Part shown: piece by piece, positions 1 to 10,969 of the stretch | Layout: the number at the start of each line of letters is the position of its first letter | How positions within the stretch are numbered: position 1 is the first letter of the stretch | Source of the DNA: Sarocladium kiliense | Lineage: Eukaryota; Ascomycota; Sordariomycetes; Hypocreales; Sarocladiaceae | Direction: 5' to 3' | NCBI GenBank assembly: GCA_030734395.1 | Contig: JAUZTG010000034.1 | Coordinates: 1,302,001 to 1,366,000 of the forward strand | Length of the DNA stretch: 64,000 nt | The notes under the pieces: model-generated | Seen by the model: the letters and a program-made list of their open reading frames with translations, nothing else | What the model was told of the DNA's origin: nothing | Database searches by the model: none | Made by a program: the position numbers and the translations under genes

Positions 1-564
1 CAGTGTGTGAGGATTGTGGTGATACTGCTCTCGCAACGCGACCTGTTAGGTAGTCCAACATACAGCGGCTGCCATTTGACGCTCGGAATCGTCAAGAGCA
101 CTTACGGCTTATAATGGAGGGTTGCAAAAGTGAATCAGTGGACGAGGAGAGCGGAAATGAACCGCGGAGGCGTGGACCGTTGTCATGCTGTGGCCGGCTT
201 TTCCCTGTACAACATTGCCGCCTGGCCCATCGGATATTGCTCATTCCTCCTCATAGGGCATTCCACGCCTTCACGTTTAACTTGAGAAAATGCAGTCGGA
301 AAAGCATCGACTGATCGGTTTAATCGATGCTCTTTAGCCTTTCCGCCTCAGACGCTATTCTCTGGCGGTTGGGGTTAAGCCTTGGGGGTTACTTTTGAGG
401 CCGCCTGTTCTCTCGCCCCTTTCACAGACCCTCAACTATAAGCAAATGAACACTTTGGAAATGTTTTACTGCAGACATATTCGACCTTTGATATGTATTT
501 TACTACGTTCGTGAGGCTTTTGACCCAGCCATGTAGCCCTCATCTACTAGACTAGGCCTACCTT
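1..564. other. No gene recognised at left edge
   Basis: No credible gene is seen in this stretch. The only open frame (114-314, +) is short and arginine-rich with no recognisable domain. The right part would hold the 3' untranslated region of the leftward glyoxalase gene. Confidence 0.5.
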
Positions 565-1333
565 CTAGATGCCCATGTTCTGAGGGATCAACTCGATAAG
601 ATATCCATCCTGGGTGTATTAGTATGTTTGTGAAACGTGTGGGGTCGAGAATATATCGTCCGAAGACCGTGACAATAGGAGCTGGGTAATATGTGTCACT
701 TACCGGATCTTTGATCATTGCAATATTCTTGAATACCTGCTTGAAAGAAGCATGCAGCTCAGTCTCCGTGCCTTTCTCCTCGACGCCTATTCCAAGCTCG
801 TTCTCCCACTTGGTGATTGCAATGGACTCAATAGTGGTCTCCTCTCCAAGATCTTTCACGACTTCGACATCGTTCTCTTTCAATTTCCGAAGCAGTGCTG
901 GCACGTCAGGGACAGCAAAGCCCAAATGGCCGAAGCCCAGGTTCGGAGGGTTGTTTCCTGTCTGATAGTACCCTTCTGGCTGGTTTTCAGACCCCTTGAT
1001 ATGGCCTAGCTCTAAAAGACCCTCAACCTGCCTCAGGCTCTGAACGGTCTCTACACCAAACTTTTTCAGGTTTGATTGATGCTCAGATGTCTTCGGATAG
1101 CCCAAATACCATGCATTCACAGGTCCAAGGTTTGTTGCGAACACAGTGCGCATGCCCATCAGGTTGATGTAGAAATGCAGTGACTTCCGTGGGTCGCGAA
1201 TCCTGAGCATGCTGTGATTTAGTCTAGCACCGATAGTTGGATCATTCTCTGGGAGAGGTGGATCATCGCCGAGACCGTTGGGAAGCAGTTCGCCATGGGG
1301 TAGATCAGGCAGTGTGTTGTGTTGGGAAGGCAT
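565..1333 (-). CDS. Glyoxalase I-like (lactoylglutathione lyase family) protein
   Basis: Model complement(join(565..609,704..1333)), 224 aa. The family isomerises the methylglyoxal-glutathione hemithioacetal to S-lactoylglutathione in the cytosol using a metal ion. Residues of the vicinal-oxygen-chelate fold are visible: LNHSMLRI with His40, LLELGH, GFGHLGFAV, and a C-terminal DPDGYLIELIP carrying the last glutamate ligand. That final motif appears only after removing a 94-nt intron (610-703) with donor GTAAGT, branch ACTAAT and acceptor CAG. Read without splicing, the frame runs on to 503 and loses the metal-binding end. The first 30 residues are a Pro/Asn-rich leader. Its start lies 432 bp from the divergent dehydrogenase start, so the two may share a promoter. 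Length fits single-domain fungal GloA. Substrate is inferred from family only. Confidence 0.88.
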
Positions 1334-1765
1334 GCTGGATTGACTGGAATTGGACTTTGGTACGGCGATGAAATTCCGGAGAGACGCACAGCTTAGATAT
1401 AAGGAGCAAGCGAGCTAACGGGATTAGTGCTTGCTATTCTTCATCGGCCTTTTGCCGATGCTCTTGTGGATCGGATCACACATGGGACGGAGTAGACGAA
1501 TCCGTTCTTCCGAAATACCAGACTGCGCTTGTGACAAGCCGCCGCTTGCAGGAATTAACAAACGGTCGTTCATTTGCCGAGAGATTCGACACGCCCAAGC
1601 CTCGGGATACACGCCACAGGCGGTTCTCGTTCAGCGTGGTTCGATTGGGGATTCCCGCGTCTATTTGTTCGGAAACAGTGACATTGAGTATAATATCTAT
1701 AACCCCCCACTGTTCTGATCCAAGCCTGTGTTGATTTAACGTGCTACATCCAAGACGAGGCGAAA
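1334..1765. promoter_or_regulatory. Shared divergent promoter region
   Basis: This is a 432-bp space between two head-to-head genes (glyoxalase -, dehydrogenase +). A TATA-like stretch, gagtataatatct at about 1685-1697, lies roughly 70 bp upstream of the dehydrogenase ATG. No specific operator was recognised; co-regulation is inference. Confidence 0.4.
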
Positions 1766-2740
1766 ATGACTTTGGGCAAAAAGCAAGATTGCGACTTCGA
1801 CTCTGATCCTCGCCAGAACAAGGAGCTGGCGGAATCGCTCAGAGACAAACATGTCCTCATCGCTGGTGCCGGTCGAGGCATCGGCCGTGCCACAGCTGAA
1901 ATGTTCGCATATACAGCCATTTCGTCCCTCAGCATTCTCGCTCTCGAACTCAACGAGGTCAACGAGACAGCTCGCCTCTGTAGCGCCATCAACCCAAATC
2001 TTGCAGTGCGGGCAGCCGCGGTAGATGTTACCGATTTCGTGGCTGTGCAGCAATTTGTGGACAAAACAGCGCATGAGTTTGGCCGCATCGATGTTGTCTT
2101 CATGAACGCCGGCCGTCCTCCACAATTCCTGTCGGTGCACGAGTCTGAAGCGAGCATCTGGTGGGACACGGTTACGATATCATTACAAGGATCGTTCAAT
2201 CTTTCACGCGCCGTGCTGCCGCTCATGCGACAATCTTCAAGCGGCGGAACGTTCATCATGACATCAAGCGCCGGCGCCCATGTCACTGAGGGCATGGGTA
2301 GCTATACGATCGGCAAGCTTGGAGTGAGTAGGCTGGCAGAGATTCTACACCACGAGAACAAGCAAGCTGGGATTCGGGCGTTCAGCCTGCACCCAGGTGT
2401 GGTGCGAACGAGGTTCTATACAGATTTTGAAGAGGTGGTCGAAGGGAAAGTCGGGGCAGCGACTAGCTATGCGTCAAAAGACGTGCCGGGGGATGAGGAG
2501 TCAGCCAAAGCAGCGGTGAACTTTTTCAAGGATAAGCCATTCGATACGATCCAAATGCCTGCGGGAATGGTAGTGTTGTTGGCGAGTGGAAGATTGGACT
2601 TTCTGTCGGGAAGATATGTTGACTCGTCCATAACCCTGGCGGAGTATCTCGCGGACAAGGACAGGATTCTGGAGGAGGATGCTTACAGGATCAAGCTCAT
2701 AGTTGGGAAAGACAAGTTCCTCCCAGAGTGGAAGGCTTAG
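1766..2740 (+). CDS. Short-chain dehydrogenase/reductase (classical SDR)
   Basis: Intronless, 324 aa. SDR enzymes use NAD(P)(H) to oxidise or reduce alcohol, ketone or quinone groups. The Rossmann glycine motif GAGRGIG is at residues 34-40, MNAGR at about 113-117, a catalytic Ser in MTSSAG near 167, and the active-site YTIGK at 180-184 (Tyr180, Lys184). The classical Asn-Ser-Tyr-Lys set is therefore complete. The C-terminal 60 residues are longer than in minimal 250-aa SDRs and probably form a substrate lid. It lies between the glyoxalase gene and the Zn2Cys6 regulator, so control by that regulator is plausible. The true substrate cannot be told from sequence. Confidence 0.92.
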   Translation: MTLGKKQDCDFDSDPRQNKELAESLRDKHVLIAGAGRGIGRATAEMFAYTAISSLSILALELNEVNETARLCSAINPNLAVRAAAVDVTDFVAVQQFVDKTAHEFGRIDVVFMNAGRPPQFLSVHESEASIWWDTVTISLQGSFNLSRAVLPLMRQSSSGGTFIMTSSAGAHVTEGMGSYTIGKLGVSRLAEILHHENKQAGIRAFSLHPGVVRTRFYTDFEEVVEGKVGAATSYASKDVPGDEESAKAAVNFFKDKPFDTIQMPAGMVVLLASGRLDFLSGRYVDSSITLAEYLADKDRILEEDAYRIKLIVGKDKFLPEWKA

Positions 2741-3021
2741 TCCAGAGCTTATTTCATGCCCCAGCCCAACCTATTGCATAGCTTCTAATAGCGTCTCGCT
2801 AATAGCGCCTTGGAGACCCCCGCACCCTCGACCGGGAGTTCCGGTGTACTGGATTGAGCGCTGACCCTAAGTTGAGTAAGTAGGCAGTCATCTACTCCGT
2901 ATCAGGTTCTCCTTACCCACCTCGTTTCCCCGGATGTTGCATGTTGCCCGCCCCCTTGGACTCTACCTAAGCTTGACTTTGTACAACACCCGTCTTCACG
3001 GTTGATAAATCCAAGTCCAGC

Positions 3022-5505
3022 ATGGCAGGGTCAGCAATTAGCGAAGAGAACAGCCAGTCGAGCGGTCCTGCTCGTATCTCCTTTCTTCCTGTCAATGACC
3101 CTTTGTCTCCACCGCGCTCGAGAAGACGGCGCGCACAGCTGTCCTGCGAGAAGTGTCGGAGACGTAAGTCTAGATGTGAAATGCCAGATGGTCATTCCAA
3201 GTCTTGTTTACGGTGTCTACGCGACGGGGAAACGTGCGACTTCCGCTCTGTCAAATACAGGCGCAGAAGAACAGCCCAAGCTTCATTCCCAACCGCAGCG
3301 AAGCCCGTTACGCCTCGTTCCTCAACATCAACCATTAACGGCCAAACAGCCGATTATGCGGCCGCACTTACCGATACAGAGTTCGCGTCACGCGTAGAAG
3401 AACCGCCAAGTCAGGAGCCATGGCTGGGGGTTGATGCAGTACAAGGCGAGGCACAGCACGAGCTTCAAGCCGACAGCCAACAAGCTTCCTGGGGCAACGC
3501 GCAGGCAATGCATCAGGCTGAGGCCCATGAAATTCCGGTGGTATCGACGGACGGCGCGGCGAGGCTGGACTCAAGAGCCAGGATCATCTCTACCCAAGTT
3601 GATAACCCGGCTGATGCACTAAACCTACTCACGCTTGCTGCGAGCGAGGAACAGGCTGCGGGCTTTCCACCGCCCGAGCAAAGTGGCACATCAGAGAACT
3701 TAGGGAGCAGCATCTCTCCAGAAGACAACAGGCGACCTGACAGCCTTCCTGAACATGATTCTCGATGGAGACACTTCAAGTTTGTTCAGCAACGCCTCAT
3801 CGCAGTACACGAAGCGATCGAATTCATTGGATTCTTTTTTTCATGCCTTTGGCCACTCAAGCCTGTGGTGCCCGCATATTACAACGATCAATCCAATTAT
3901 GTCTTACTTGCAACGGAGGAGCCAGTGCTGCTGGAAGCAATCATCACTCTGGCTTCACGATATCATGTCCTCAGTGGCGATCATGGTCAGATAAGATCTG
4001 AACGGATACATTGGGAGGCATGGAGATCCCTCCAGAAGTGCCTGCAGTCCGCAATCTGGGGCTCAACAAAGACGAGATCACTGGGAACAATCGCCTCTAT
4101 GCTGCTACTGATCGACTGGCATTCTAAGGCCATCAACAATCCCGGTGCCTTCTCCTCTGGAGATGACAGATACGCATGTGATGTGCTGCCAGAAGTGCGG
4201 GAGAATGATTCCCAAGCAAGCCCGCACACCAACCTGAGCAGCAAGCAGGGACATGGCATGGTGGCTCATTTAGAGAGTCTCGGCATTACACCCTCTGCAT
4301 ACCGTAGCAACAAGATGTCATGGTAGGTTGCATTCATCCCTGGCTGGCCGCTGCTGTATCAATGAGGAGCGTTCTCCTGAAGAACATTGGGTTAACATAT
4401 ATAGGATGCTCCTTGCCAACGCCATTGCACTGGCACGGGAAGGCTGCTGCTTCGAAACCGAGGCCCCGGGCCTCCTGGACCCAATGGACGACCACCGAAT
4501 CGTCAATCGAGACTGGGCTCGTGTCATATGCGTCTTCATTTACATAGCCGACGAGAATCTGGCACTTCGACTGGACATAGACCCTATGCTGACCGAAACG
4601 GCCAGAAAGAATACCGTTGACAAGTTCTCCAAAGTGTTCACGTATTCACTTCCAGAGAAGGAGCACTGGGAAAGCTATTTCGAACTAACAGAAGAGATCA
4701 AAAAAGTTCGAGAGTCTCTACAGGAGCTCAAGAAAACAGCCTCGAAACCCTACAACTATGACATGGTACCTGCTCTCGTGTACACGCAAAGGAGACTGGA
4801 GCGCTGGAAGCGCCAGTTTGAGAAACTCGGTAAGGGTTGCGTTGTCCATGAATCAGATCCCAGCGCTCACCGATGCAGATCAATCGTCCCTATTGAGTGC
4901 TTGCATAGCCATAGAGTTCGAGTATGCTGTAATCTATAGCCTATCCCCCGTAGGCTATGTGGCAATCCCTGAGAACCTTGAGGCGAAATCAAGCCTTCAG
5001 AGTCTTCGGCATGGGACAACTCAAGCTGCTCGCAACTTAGTATCCCTGGTATCTGATGTACTGGACTCCTCAAGGATGCTGCAGTACATCCCAGTGCGTG
5101 GTTGGATCTTCACAATGGCTGCTTCGTTGCACTTGTTGAAGGTTGGTCTTGCGTGTTATACGGCACTTGGCAAAATGCTGACGGAGACTTGCACAGGAAA
5201 CGCTTCATCACGAACCCAACATCACAAATCAAGATCCGGATATACAACTACTTTGGAAAACCGTTGGGGCTTTGCGGCGTGGTGCTCCCGATGATGTCCA
5301 TACTGCAGGTAGATACTCGCGATTCATTGGCATCCTATTGGATGCAGTGGTGAGAGCACCCTCGAACAGAGCGGGATCTCAAGCTGCAGATGTCTCGCAG
5401 GCCGCACCAGGGATGGCCGAAACTGACTTGATCGGCATGAACGTGGCCTTCGATTTGCCATTGGCCAACGGGACATGGTGGAATGACACATGGGGTGCCT
5501 TCTAG
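3022..5505 (+). CDS. Zn2Cys6 fungal-specific transcription factor
   Basis: Model join(3022..4322,4405..4829,4879..5141,5197..5505), 765 aa. The N-terminal binuclear zinc cluster (residues 42-73) has C-x2-C-x6-C-x9-C-x2-C-x6-C spacing and is flanked by Arg/Lys runs (SRRRRA before, KYRRRR after) that serve for DNA contact and nuclear import. A low-complexity linker of about 170 residues follows. The middle-homology region then starts near RLIAVHEAIEFIGFFF and LWPLKPVVP, with TLASRY and SWMLLANAIALA typical of the Fungal_trans domain. Introns are 82, 49 and 55 nt. Donors are GTAGGT, GTAAGG and GTTGGT; branch sites include TTAAC and CTGAC. Frames change at each junction and the join closes exactly. 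The target genes are unknown; neighbouring SDR and CocE-type genes are candidates. Confidence 0.87.
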
Positions 5506-5929
5506 CTTCTCTAGTTGAAACCTATACCCGATCACAGTGTATTGTACAAGGTCAGCCGACATATAGAAACTGTTCATGAACTACGCACATCGGCATTTCC
5601 CCGGAAAGCCCCCCCCCCCCCCCCCCCAAAGGACGAAGCCGCTCGGGTGTTCGAGAAAGGGCGCGGGATTACCGATTGGGAAATTCCGATCCTGGATATT
5701 GCCGAAGGTCCGGTCTAGACACGAGAACGCCCACGGGGTACAGCCGGCAAGGGTGGACGGACACCTGCATCTCATTTCAGTAACTTGTTGAAGACTTGCG
5801 TAACTGTCTCCTTAAGTCCCGGCTCCTGACCATATAATCTTCCCCAATTTGTGAACCTTCCGGCTTATCAGCAGCAACAAATTCACAATCTTCATTAAAC
5901 CATAGCACTTCATATTATTTGCAGCCAGT
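5506..5929. other. Intergenic region with long C homopolymer
   Basis: This is the 3' flank of the regulator and promoter of the hydrolase. It contains an unbroken run of 19 C at 5609-5627, listed separately. No gene is seen. Confidence 0.6.
5609..5627. repeat. Poly-C tract (19 C)
   Basis: Nineteen consecutive cytosines lie about 100 bp past the transcription factor stop codon and about 300 bp before the hydrolase start. Such tracts are prone to slippage and assembly error, so the exact length is uncertain. Confidence 0.95.
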
Positions 5930-7806
5930 ATGGTACAGCATAGCCTGCCAAAGTATACGACATCCGAGGCCGATGTAGAGGGATACACTCGGATCAAGCA
6001 TGTCTACATTAGACTCCGCGATGGGGTGGAGCTATGTGCCGATATCTTTCTACCACTCTCTGTGTCCAAGGGAGGCAACAAAGCCCCTGTGATCCTCAAC
6101 ATGGGGCCGTACGGCAAAGATGTCCCTGTCCTTGAATTCGGCTTGCCCAGAACGGACATGTACGTCAACATGTATAAGCTCATCAAACCATTGGGACCGG
6201 ATGCGTGCTTTGAACTGCTGGATCCTATTCTCTGGGTAAGTATTTGTTCCCATTTTCTCGCATTGACACCCACCTTTCCACCAAGACGCCTCCATGACTT
6301 GACTTAAATGTAGGAGCTGATTCAGAGTTAGACCAAAGAATACGGGTATGCCCTAGTGAGAGTAGATAGTCGTGGCATTGGGGGTAGTCAGGGTCGTCTC
6401 GATCCATTCGGAACCGAACGTTCGATTCAACTCAAGATCGATTCGGAAGGCGAGGGTAAGTAGCAGACCCAATCGCGTGCGGTAGCAGTATTGCAAACTA
6501 ACACCCTGGTTCAGACCTTTATGATGTGATTGAGTGGGCAGCTGCGCAATCATGGTGCTCCGGAAAGGTGGCACTGAGCGGCATCAGTTATTATGGCATG
6601 ACGGGCTATTGGGCTGCCATGCAGAAACCTCCGCACCTATCTGCGGTGGTCACTTACGAGTCCTCCGTCGACCTCTACCAGGCAGCTCGGAAGGGTGGCA
6701 TTCTCGGTGCCAATTTCCAGATTCACTGGTACAATAATATTGTCATCCCTCAACAATCCGGCAGTGGCACGCTATCCGCTGAGGAACTCGCCGCGAATCG
6801 TGTCGACTACCCTGGTCTCGTTGAGAAGGACGAATATCCAGACGGCGACTCGTGGAGAATCCTCAAGGATCTCCGAAAACTTTCCGACATCGAAGTCCCC
6901 ATCTATATTTCAGGCAATTGGACGGACAGTGAGATACACTTACCTGGCAATATCCGCGCCTACAACGATGTCTCCTCTAAGCATAAATGGTTAGAGATGC
7001 ACACGGGGAACCACCTAGCTTTGTACTACGATCCAGAGCACGTCAAGCTACAAAAGAGCTTTTTCGATTACTTCTTGAAAGATGACAGCAACTCCGATAT
7101 TCTCTCTGTTCCTCGCATCCGACTGGTCACCCATCACGGTAACCAAACCCTTTACCACGAAGAAAAGGCATTCCCACCGGCTGATGCTGAAGATGTCTCC
7201 TTCTACCTAACACCTTCTGGAACCTTGAGCCTCGCACGACCTTCAACGAACAACAAGAAACGGTTTGAGTATCTAGGGCTCACAGGTTCGGTCACCTTCG
7301 AGCTTGACCAAGTGTTTACGGAGCCCTTCGAGATTCTTGGGACACCGTACGTCGAGCTCGAAGTCGCAACAGAAGCAGAGGACCAAGATATCTTTTTGAC
7401 ATTGCGCGCCTTCAACAGCGATGGCAAGGTCTTCATACTGGAGGGAAATCATAGCGAACCGAATGAGCATTTCGCCAAAGGTTACTGGCGGCTGTCGCAT
7501 CGCGATGAAGTCGATGCGGGTTTCAAGAATCAGAAGGTCAAGGTTCCCAAGCAGCCCGTTGTGTCTAGGTCGCCAGTCAAGAAGGGTCAAGTGTATCATG
7601 TGACGATTCCTTTCCTGCCAGCTGCTTTTCTATTCGATCAGGGCCAGAAACTTTCCTTAGAGATTGGTGCCGAGGACACACATAGCACGATACCACCCAT
7701 GCGGCATGATGGAGGGGACAGGGAGCCGGGCAGGTTTGGTGGGAAGAACATCGTGTTCTCAGGTGGACGGCTGGTCCTCCCGAAAGTTAAGAGGCCAATT
7801 TCGTGA
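5930..7806 (+). CDS. CocE/NonD-type S15 alpha/beta hydrolase
   Basis: Model join(5930..6235,6332..6455,6515..7806), 573 aa. The family (cocaine esterase, Xaa-Pro dipeptidyl-peptidase, alpha-amino-acid ester hydrolase) cleaves esters or amides with a Ser-Asp-His triad. The N-terminal part reads VYIRLRDGVELCADIFLP. The oxyanion region is VRVDSRGIGGSQG, the nucleophile elbow GISYYG carries Ser168, the acid is probably Asp281 in GNWTDSE, and the histidine His310 in TGNHLA. The C-terminal 250 residues match the jelly-roll domain of the family. Introns are 96 nt (donor GTAAGT) and 59 nt (donor GTAAGT, branch CTAAC). Earlier AGs before the second exon lead to an in-frame stop, which fixes the acceptor at 6331. 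No signal peptide is visible, so it is likely cytosolic. The substrate is unknown. Confidence 0.9.
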
Positions 7807-8686
7807 AGATATCAGAACAGAAAGGTATGGTCAATAAAGAACCCCGTCAATTATTCGATTGCTTTTCCTCCGCATAAGGATCTATTTCTTATCTTGATTA
7901 AGAAATACTTGGATCATCAGAACACGTAATTCTGAAGCGCTACTCTTTCTAGTCAACGGGCTGTCTGTTGCATCAATTGTCTTGCGAATTGGCAACAGAC
8001 AGACAGATCGGTCACTCTGTGGCACACGCATCAGTACGTGATGAACAGTATGGAGATGATCATTGGGGAACTGATAGTGCTTTGGGTCGAAATCAGTGAA
8101 CTTGCATCCTATATGTCTCTGAGAAGAAACCCAAAGTCCTTGCCAATCTCACTTGTATCACTCTAGCTGAACTGAGGTGTGCATAGTTCTTGAGTTAGAC
8201 AGAGGGGTTTGACGAAAACGGACGCGGCTGACCTATGCTCTAGGCAGCACGTATCGCCAACCCACCAACCCCTCTGCTCAATTGGCTCCAGCCAGGCCGT
8301 TCGGCGTTAAGTGAAGCGGGCCTGGGCAGGCAGCAGCCCTAGGGCGATTCCCGTGTCCTTGCCCGCCTGATTCACAACTTCACAGTACAAGGCAGAGCAC
8401 TCATTCGGCTCAAAGTCCCATAAGGTGTACGTCTAGGTATCTATCCCACATTGGCAAAGGTCCGTCCCTGATTCCTGCCACTCTGCCAAGATTTTCAACA
8501 ACGCCATTGTGGACGTGTGATTCTGAATGCTGCCACAGGCCGGCAGTCCGCACCCTCGGTGACTGTGCCTTCTGCAACCGCCATTTATGCTCCAACCACC
8601 TGTAACCTTAGTTTCATGGTTGCCCCCGGTGGGAGGTTAGTTTGCTTCATTCTCAATACAATTACTTGCTAACTCTAAATTGTCAG
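7807..8686. other. Intergenic region, no gene seen
   Basis: About 880 bp with only short open frames. The last part may contain the lost first exon of the kinase relic: an ATG at 8616 and an intron-like end tgtcag at 8681-8686 are present, but the phases do not agree. Confidence 0.5.
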
Positions 8687-9920
8687 GACGCGGACGCTTA
8701 CGACCCTGTATCCCGGGATGCTGAAAGGCGTGAGCTCACGAAGCTGATCGAGATAATCGATACACGCGCCCTTAAGGCACAAGCAAGTTATTTACATTAA
8801 GGAATACCCTGCTCTATCCCTCCGCTCTATTACAACAGAGCAATACGAAGCTCTGTGATGGGAGGGATGAACTATTATATTAAGGTTTGTTTTAAAGATG
8901 GAATCACGTGGATAGCCCGTATCCGCAGGTTTAATGCTATATCTCCTCTGATAGCTTTGCGAGATTATATAATCCGGAGTAAGGTCCTAACTCTTATGTT
9001 TCTAGAGGAGACTAGTGTGCCCACTCCCCAAGTTTACGATTTTGCTCTTGAGCATCCCGACAACCTTGTGGGAGTTGGTTTCATTTTAATAGAGAAGCTA
9101 CCCGGTAAATCTTTGAGATGGTTCCTTGCAACTTAGTAATAAAAGGAAAGGGTTATGAATAAATTAGCGGATACGTTCGTGGAGCTTCACAGATACCCTT
9201 TTGACGTCCTCGGCTCTCTCGATAGCCCTGGCGAGTCCTATGTTGGCGCGTTTGCCCGAGAATCACTTACTAATTTTGTGCAATCTGAAATGCGTACCAA
9301 CGGGCCGTTCTCTTCTTTGGAAGAATATTACATATCCTCAATCCAACTCATCTTGGATTTAATTGTTCGAGGGGAGATGTACTCGCAACAAGGAGCAGAT
9401 GCTTACTTAATCCACTGATATCTCATTGACCTAGTGCCATATGTGTTACCTGCAGTCCATGGTAATAAGAAATTCTATCTGAAGCACGTAGACGATAAGG
9501 GAGATTATATTCTAGTGGATGAGTATTTCAATATTACTGGAATTATTGATTGGGAGTGGGCTCACACTGCGTCACCTGCATATGCCTTTAACTCTCCCAT
9601 TGGCTTTTTACCTGTTGCAGACTTTTACGATATAGGAATGACCTTGGCGATGACGAGGGCTTTTTTTTGTATACTAACTTGAGAAAAAGGGTCATCTAGA
9701 TTTGGCCCGTTTTGTTTGGAACGGCTGATTACAGTATAGGTTTGCTTTTTGCTGTAGATATGATTTCGTGGACTGGGACGGATTCTTAGCCCTTTTCCGA
9801 GGACTTCGAGATGCTGCAGGGGTGGATGAGGGTTTGGAATGGGATGAATAGAAGATTGCTGCATTGCAGCGCTACCAGGATGATCCAGGGCTCCAGTTGC
9901 TGTTGACTGGAGCGAATTAA
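8687..9920 (+). pseudogene. RIP-style decayed aminoglycoside-phosphotransferase-family (APH) relic
   Basis: One continuous kinase-like protein can be followed through seven in-frame stops and one frameshift. Landmarks are DPVSRDAERREL near the start, WIARIRRF, PTPQVYDF, GVGFILIEKLPGKS, a catalytic-loop counterpart HVDDKGDYIL, and the metal motif GIIDWEW. The end is DWDGFLALFRGLRDAAG and a terminal TAA at 9918. Stops lie at 8798 (TAA), 9134/9137/9140 (TAG TAA TAA), 9416 (TGA), 9726 (TGA) and 9849 (TAG). Six are C-to-T on this strand (CAA, CAG or CGA origin) and the last is TGG-to-TAG, that is C-to-T on the other strand. The frame slips by one near the T8 run at 9661-9668. This is the typical large fungal APH family of unknown substrate. 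The gene is non-functional as written. Confidence 0.82.
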
Positions 9921-9941
9921 GCGAGGGTATTACAAACGCAG

Positions 9942-10190
9942 TTACGGCGCCTGCAGAATCAGTTCAAATAGATCATCATTATAGTTTTCATAGGTGCATG
10001 CGAGCAGTTCCTGTTGGCTCTTGTCCTTGTTGGCCTGGGAGATGCACGAGCTTGTCGCGTCACTGGCTAACGATTGGCATTTTCGGGGCCTGAAGGGTTC
10101 AGCACATCCCTTGCTGGACAATTTCGTAGAAGCCTGGGATTCCACAGTGGCGACAACGGCCAGCAAGTGAAGGACGCTCCAACCAGCCAT
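9942..10190 (-). CDS. Small secreted protein, four cysteines
   Basis: 82 aa, no intron needed. Residues 1-20 form a short hydrophobic leader (LLAVVATV) ending in SQA, compatible with a secretion signal. The mature part of about 60 residues has cysteines at 29, 38, 49 and 65, enough for two disulphides, and no domain I recognise. It starts only 22 bp from the dead kinase and sits inside the repeat-rich island, 480 bp from a second small secreted protein on the same strand. Such position and form are usual for candidate effectors of plant- or host-associated fungi, but function is unknown. It could also be a chance frame. Confidence 0.5.
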   Translation of the reverse strand: MAGWSVLHLLAVVATVESQASTKLSSKGCAEPFRPRKCQSLASDATSSCISQANKDKSQQELLACTYENYNDDLFELILQAP

Positions 10191-10669
10191 CGTCGATTGA
10201 GGCCCTCGCTTCGATCGGAGAGGTGAAGACCTTGTGTAGATGCAATGAACACGGTGCTTGGCGTTCGAAGAGCGGATAGACCCCTTAAGCCAGGGCTTCA
10301 GTGGCCTTTACTAATCTAATAACTTTGTTCGTAAAGCGCGTCTAGTAATTTTCGTGACTTGAATACGCCTTAACCTTCTCCTTTCTATATGCCTGCCTGG
10401 CCGCTCTTTAAGTCGAGCTATCCAGTATAGCCACAAAGCTTGGCACAATTAACGGGGCTCGGCTGGTGGCTTGCGGCAATAAGCTGGAAACACGCTTAGT
10501 ATTCACGTTGTTTGCTCCATTCAAATGAGTATGGCTCAATGTAGAGATTTACTAGCATTTGGTCCTGAAAGAACACTCACACTCTCTGTTCTTAGCCATT
10601 CCGGCCCGTCAGGGACCCCTAGCCATAACACACATAGTCCTTCATCACACCAGCCCCGCATGCAACCTC
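10191..10669. other. Spacer between small secreted protein genes
   Basis: This would hold the promoter of the 82-aa gene and the 3' flank of the 99-aa gene, both leftward. It is mixed in base composition. No other feature is seen. Confidence 0.5.
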
Positions 10670-10969
10670 CTAAGTCTGGTTATCGTAGCAACCGCTCTTC
10701 CCCTCCAAATGACAGCAAGAGGCGAATCCGCCTACTTTCGTAAAGTCGTTCATCTCATCCGTCGTCATATACCACTTTCCATGCGCTTTGTCATAATTGT
10801 CCCAACCTTCCTTTTGGCCGCACTTGGCAGTTGGATAGACACCGTCATAAGGCTTCCCCTCATTGAAGCACGTGTTTCTGTCTCTGCCGCACCAGTACCA
10901 GACATGATTCCAGGCTTGAGCCTCAGAGGCCAAAAATGCCAAGGCCACGGCGGTGGTGAGCACCTTCAT
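10670..10969 (-). CDS. Small secreted cysteine-rich protein, six cysteines
   Basis: 99 aa, single exon. The N-terminus MKVLTTAVALAFLASEAQA is a textbook signal peptide with an Ala-x-Ala cleavage site at about residue 19. The mature 80 residues are rich in Trp, Tyr and Gly and carry cysteines at 27, 34, 50, 85, 86 and 94. That allows three disulphides, including a vicinal CC pair. No known domain is recognised. The codon use and the clean signal argue for a real gene despite the repeat-rich surroundings. It is a candidate secreted effector or antimicrobial-type protein by form only; no activity can be assigned. Confidence 0.66.
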   Translation of the reverse strand: MKVLTTAVALAFLASEAQAWNHVWYWCGRDRNTCFNEGKPYDGVYPTAKCGQKEGWDNYDKAHGKWYMTTDEMNDFTKVGGFASCCHLEGKSGCYDNQT

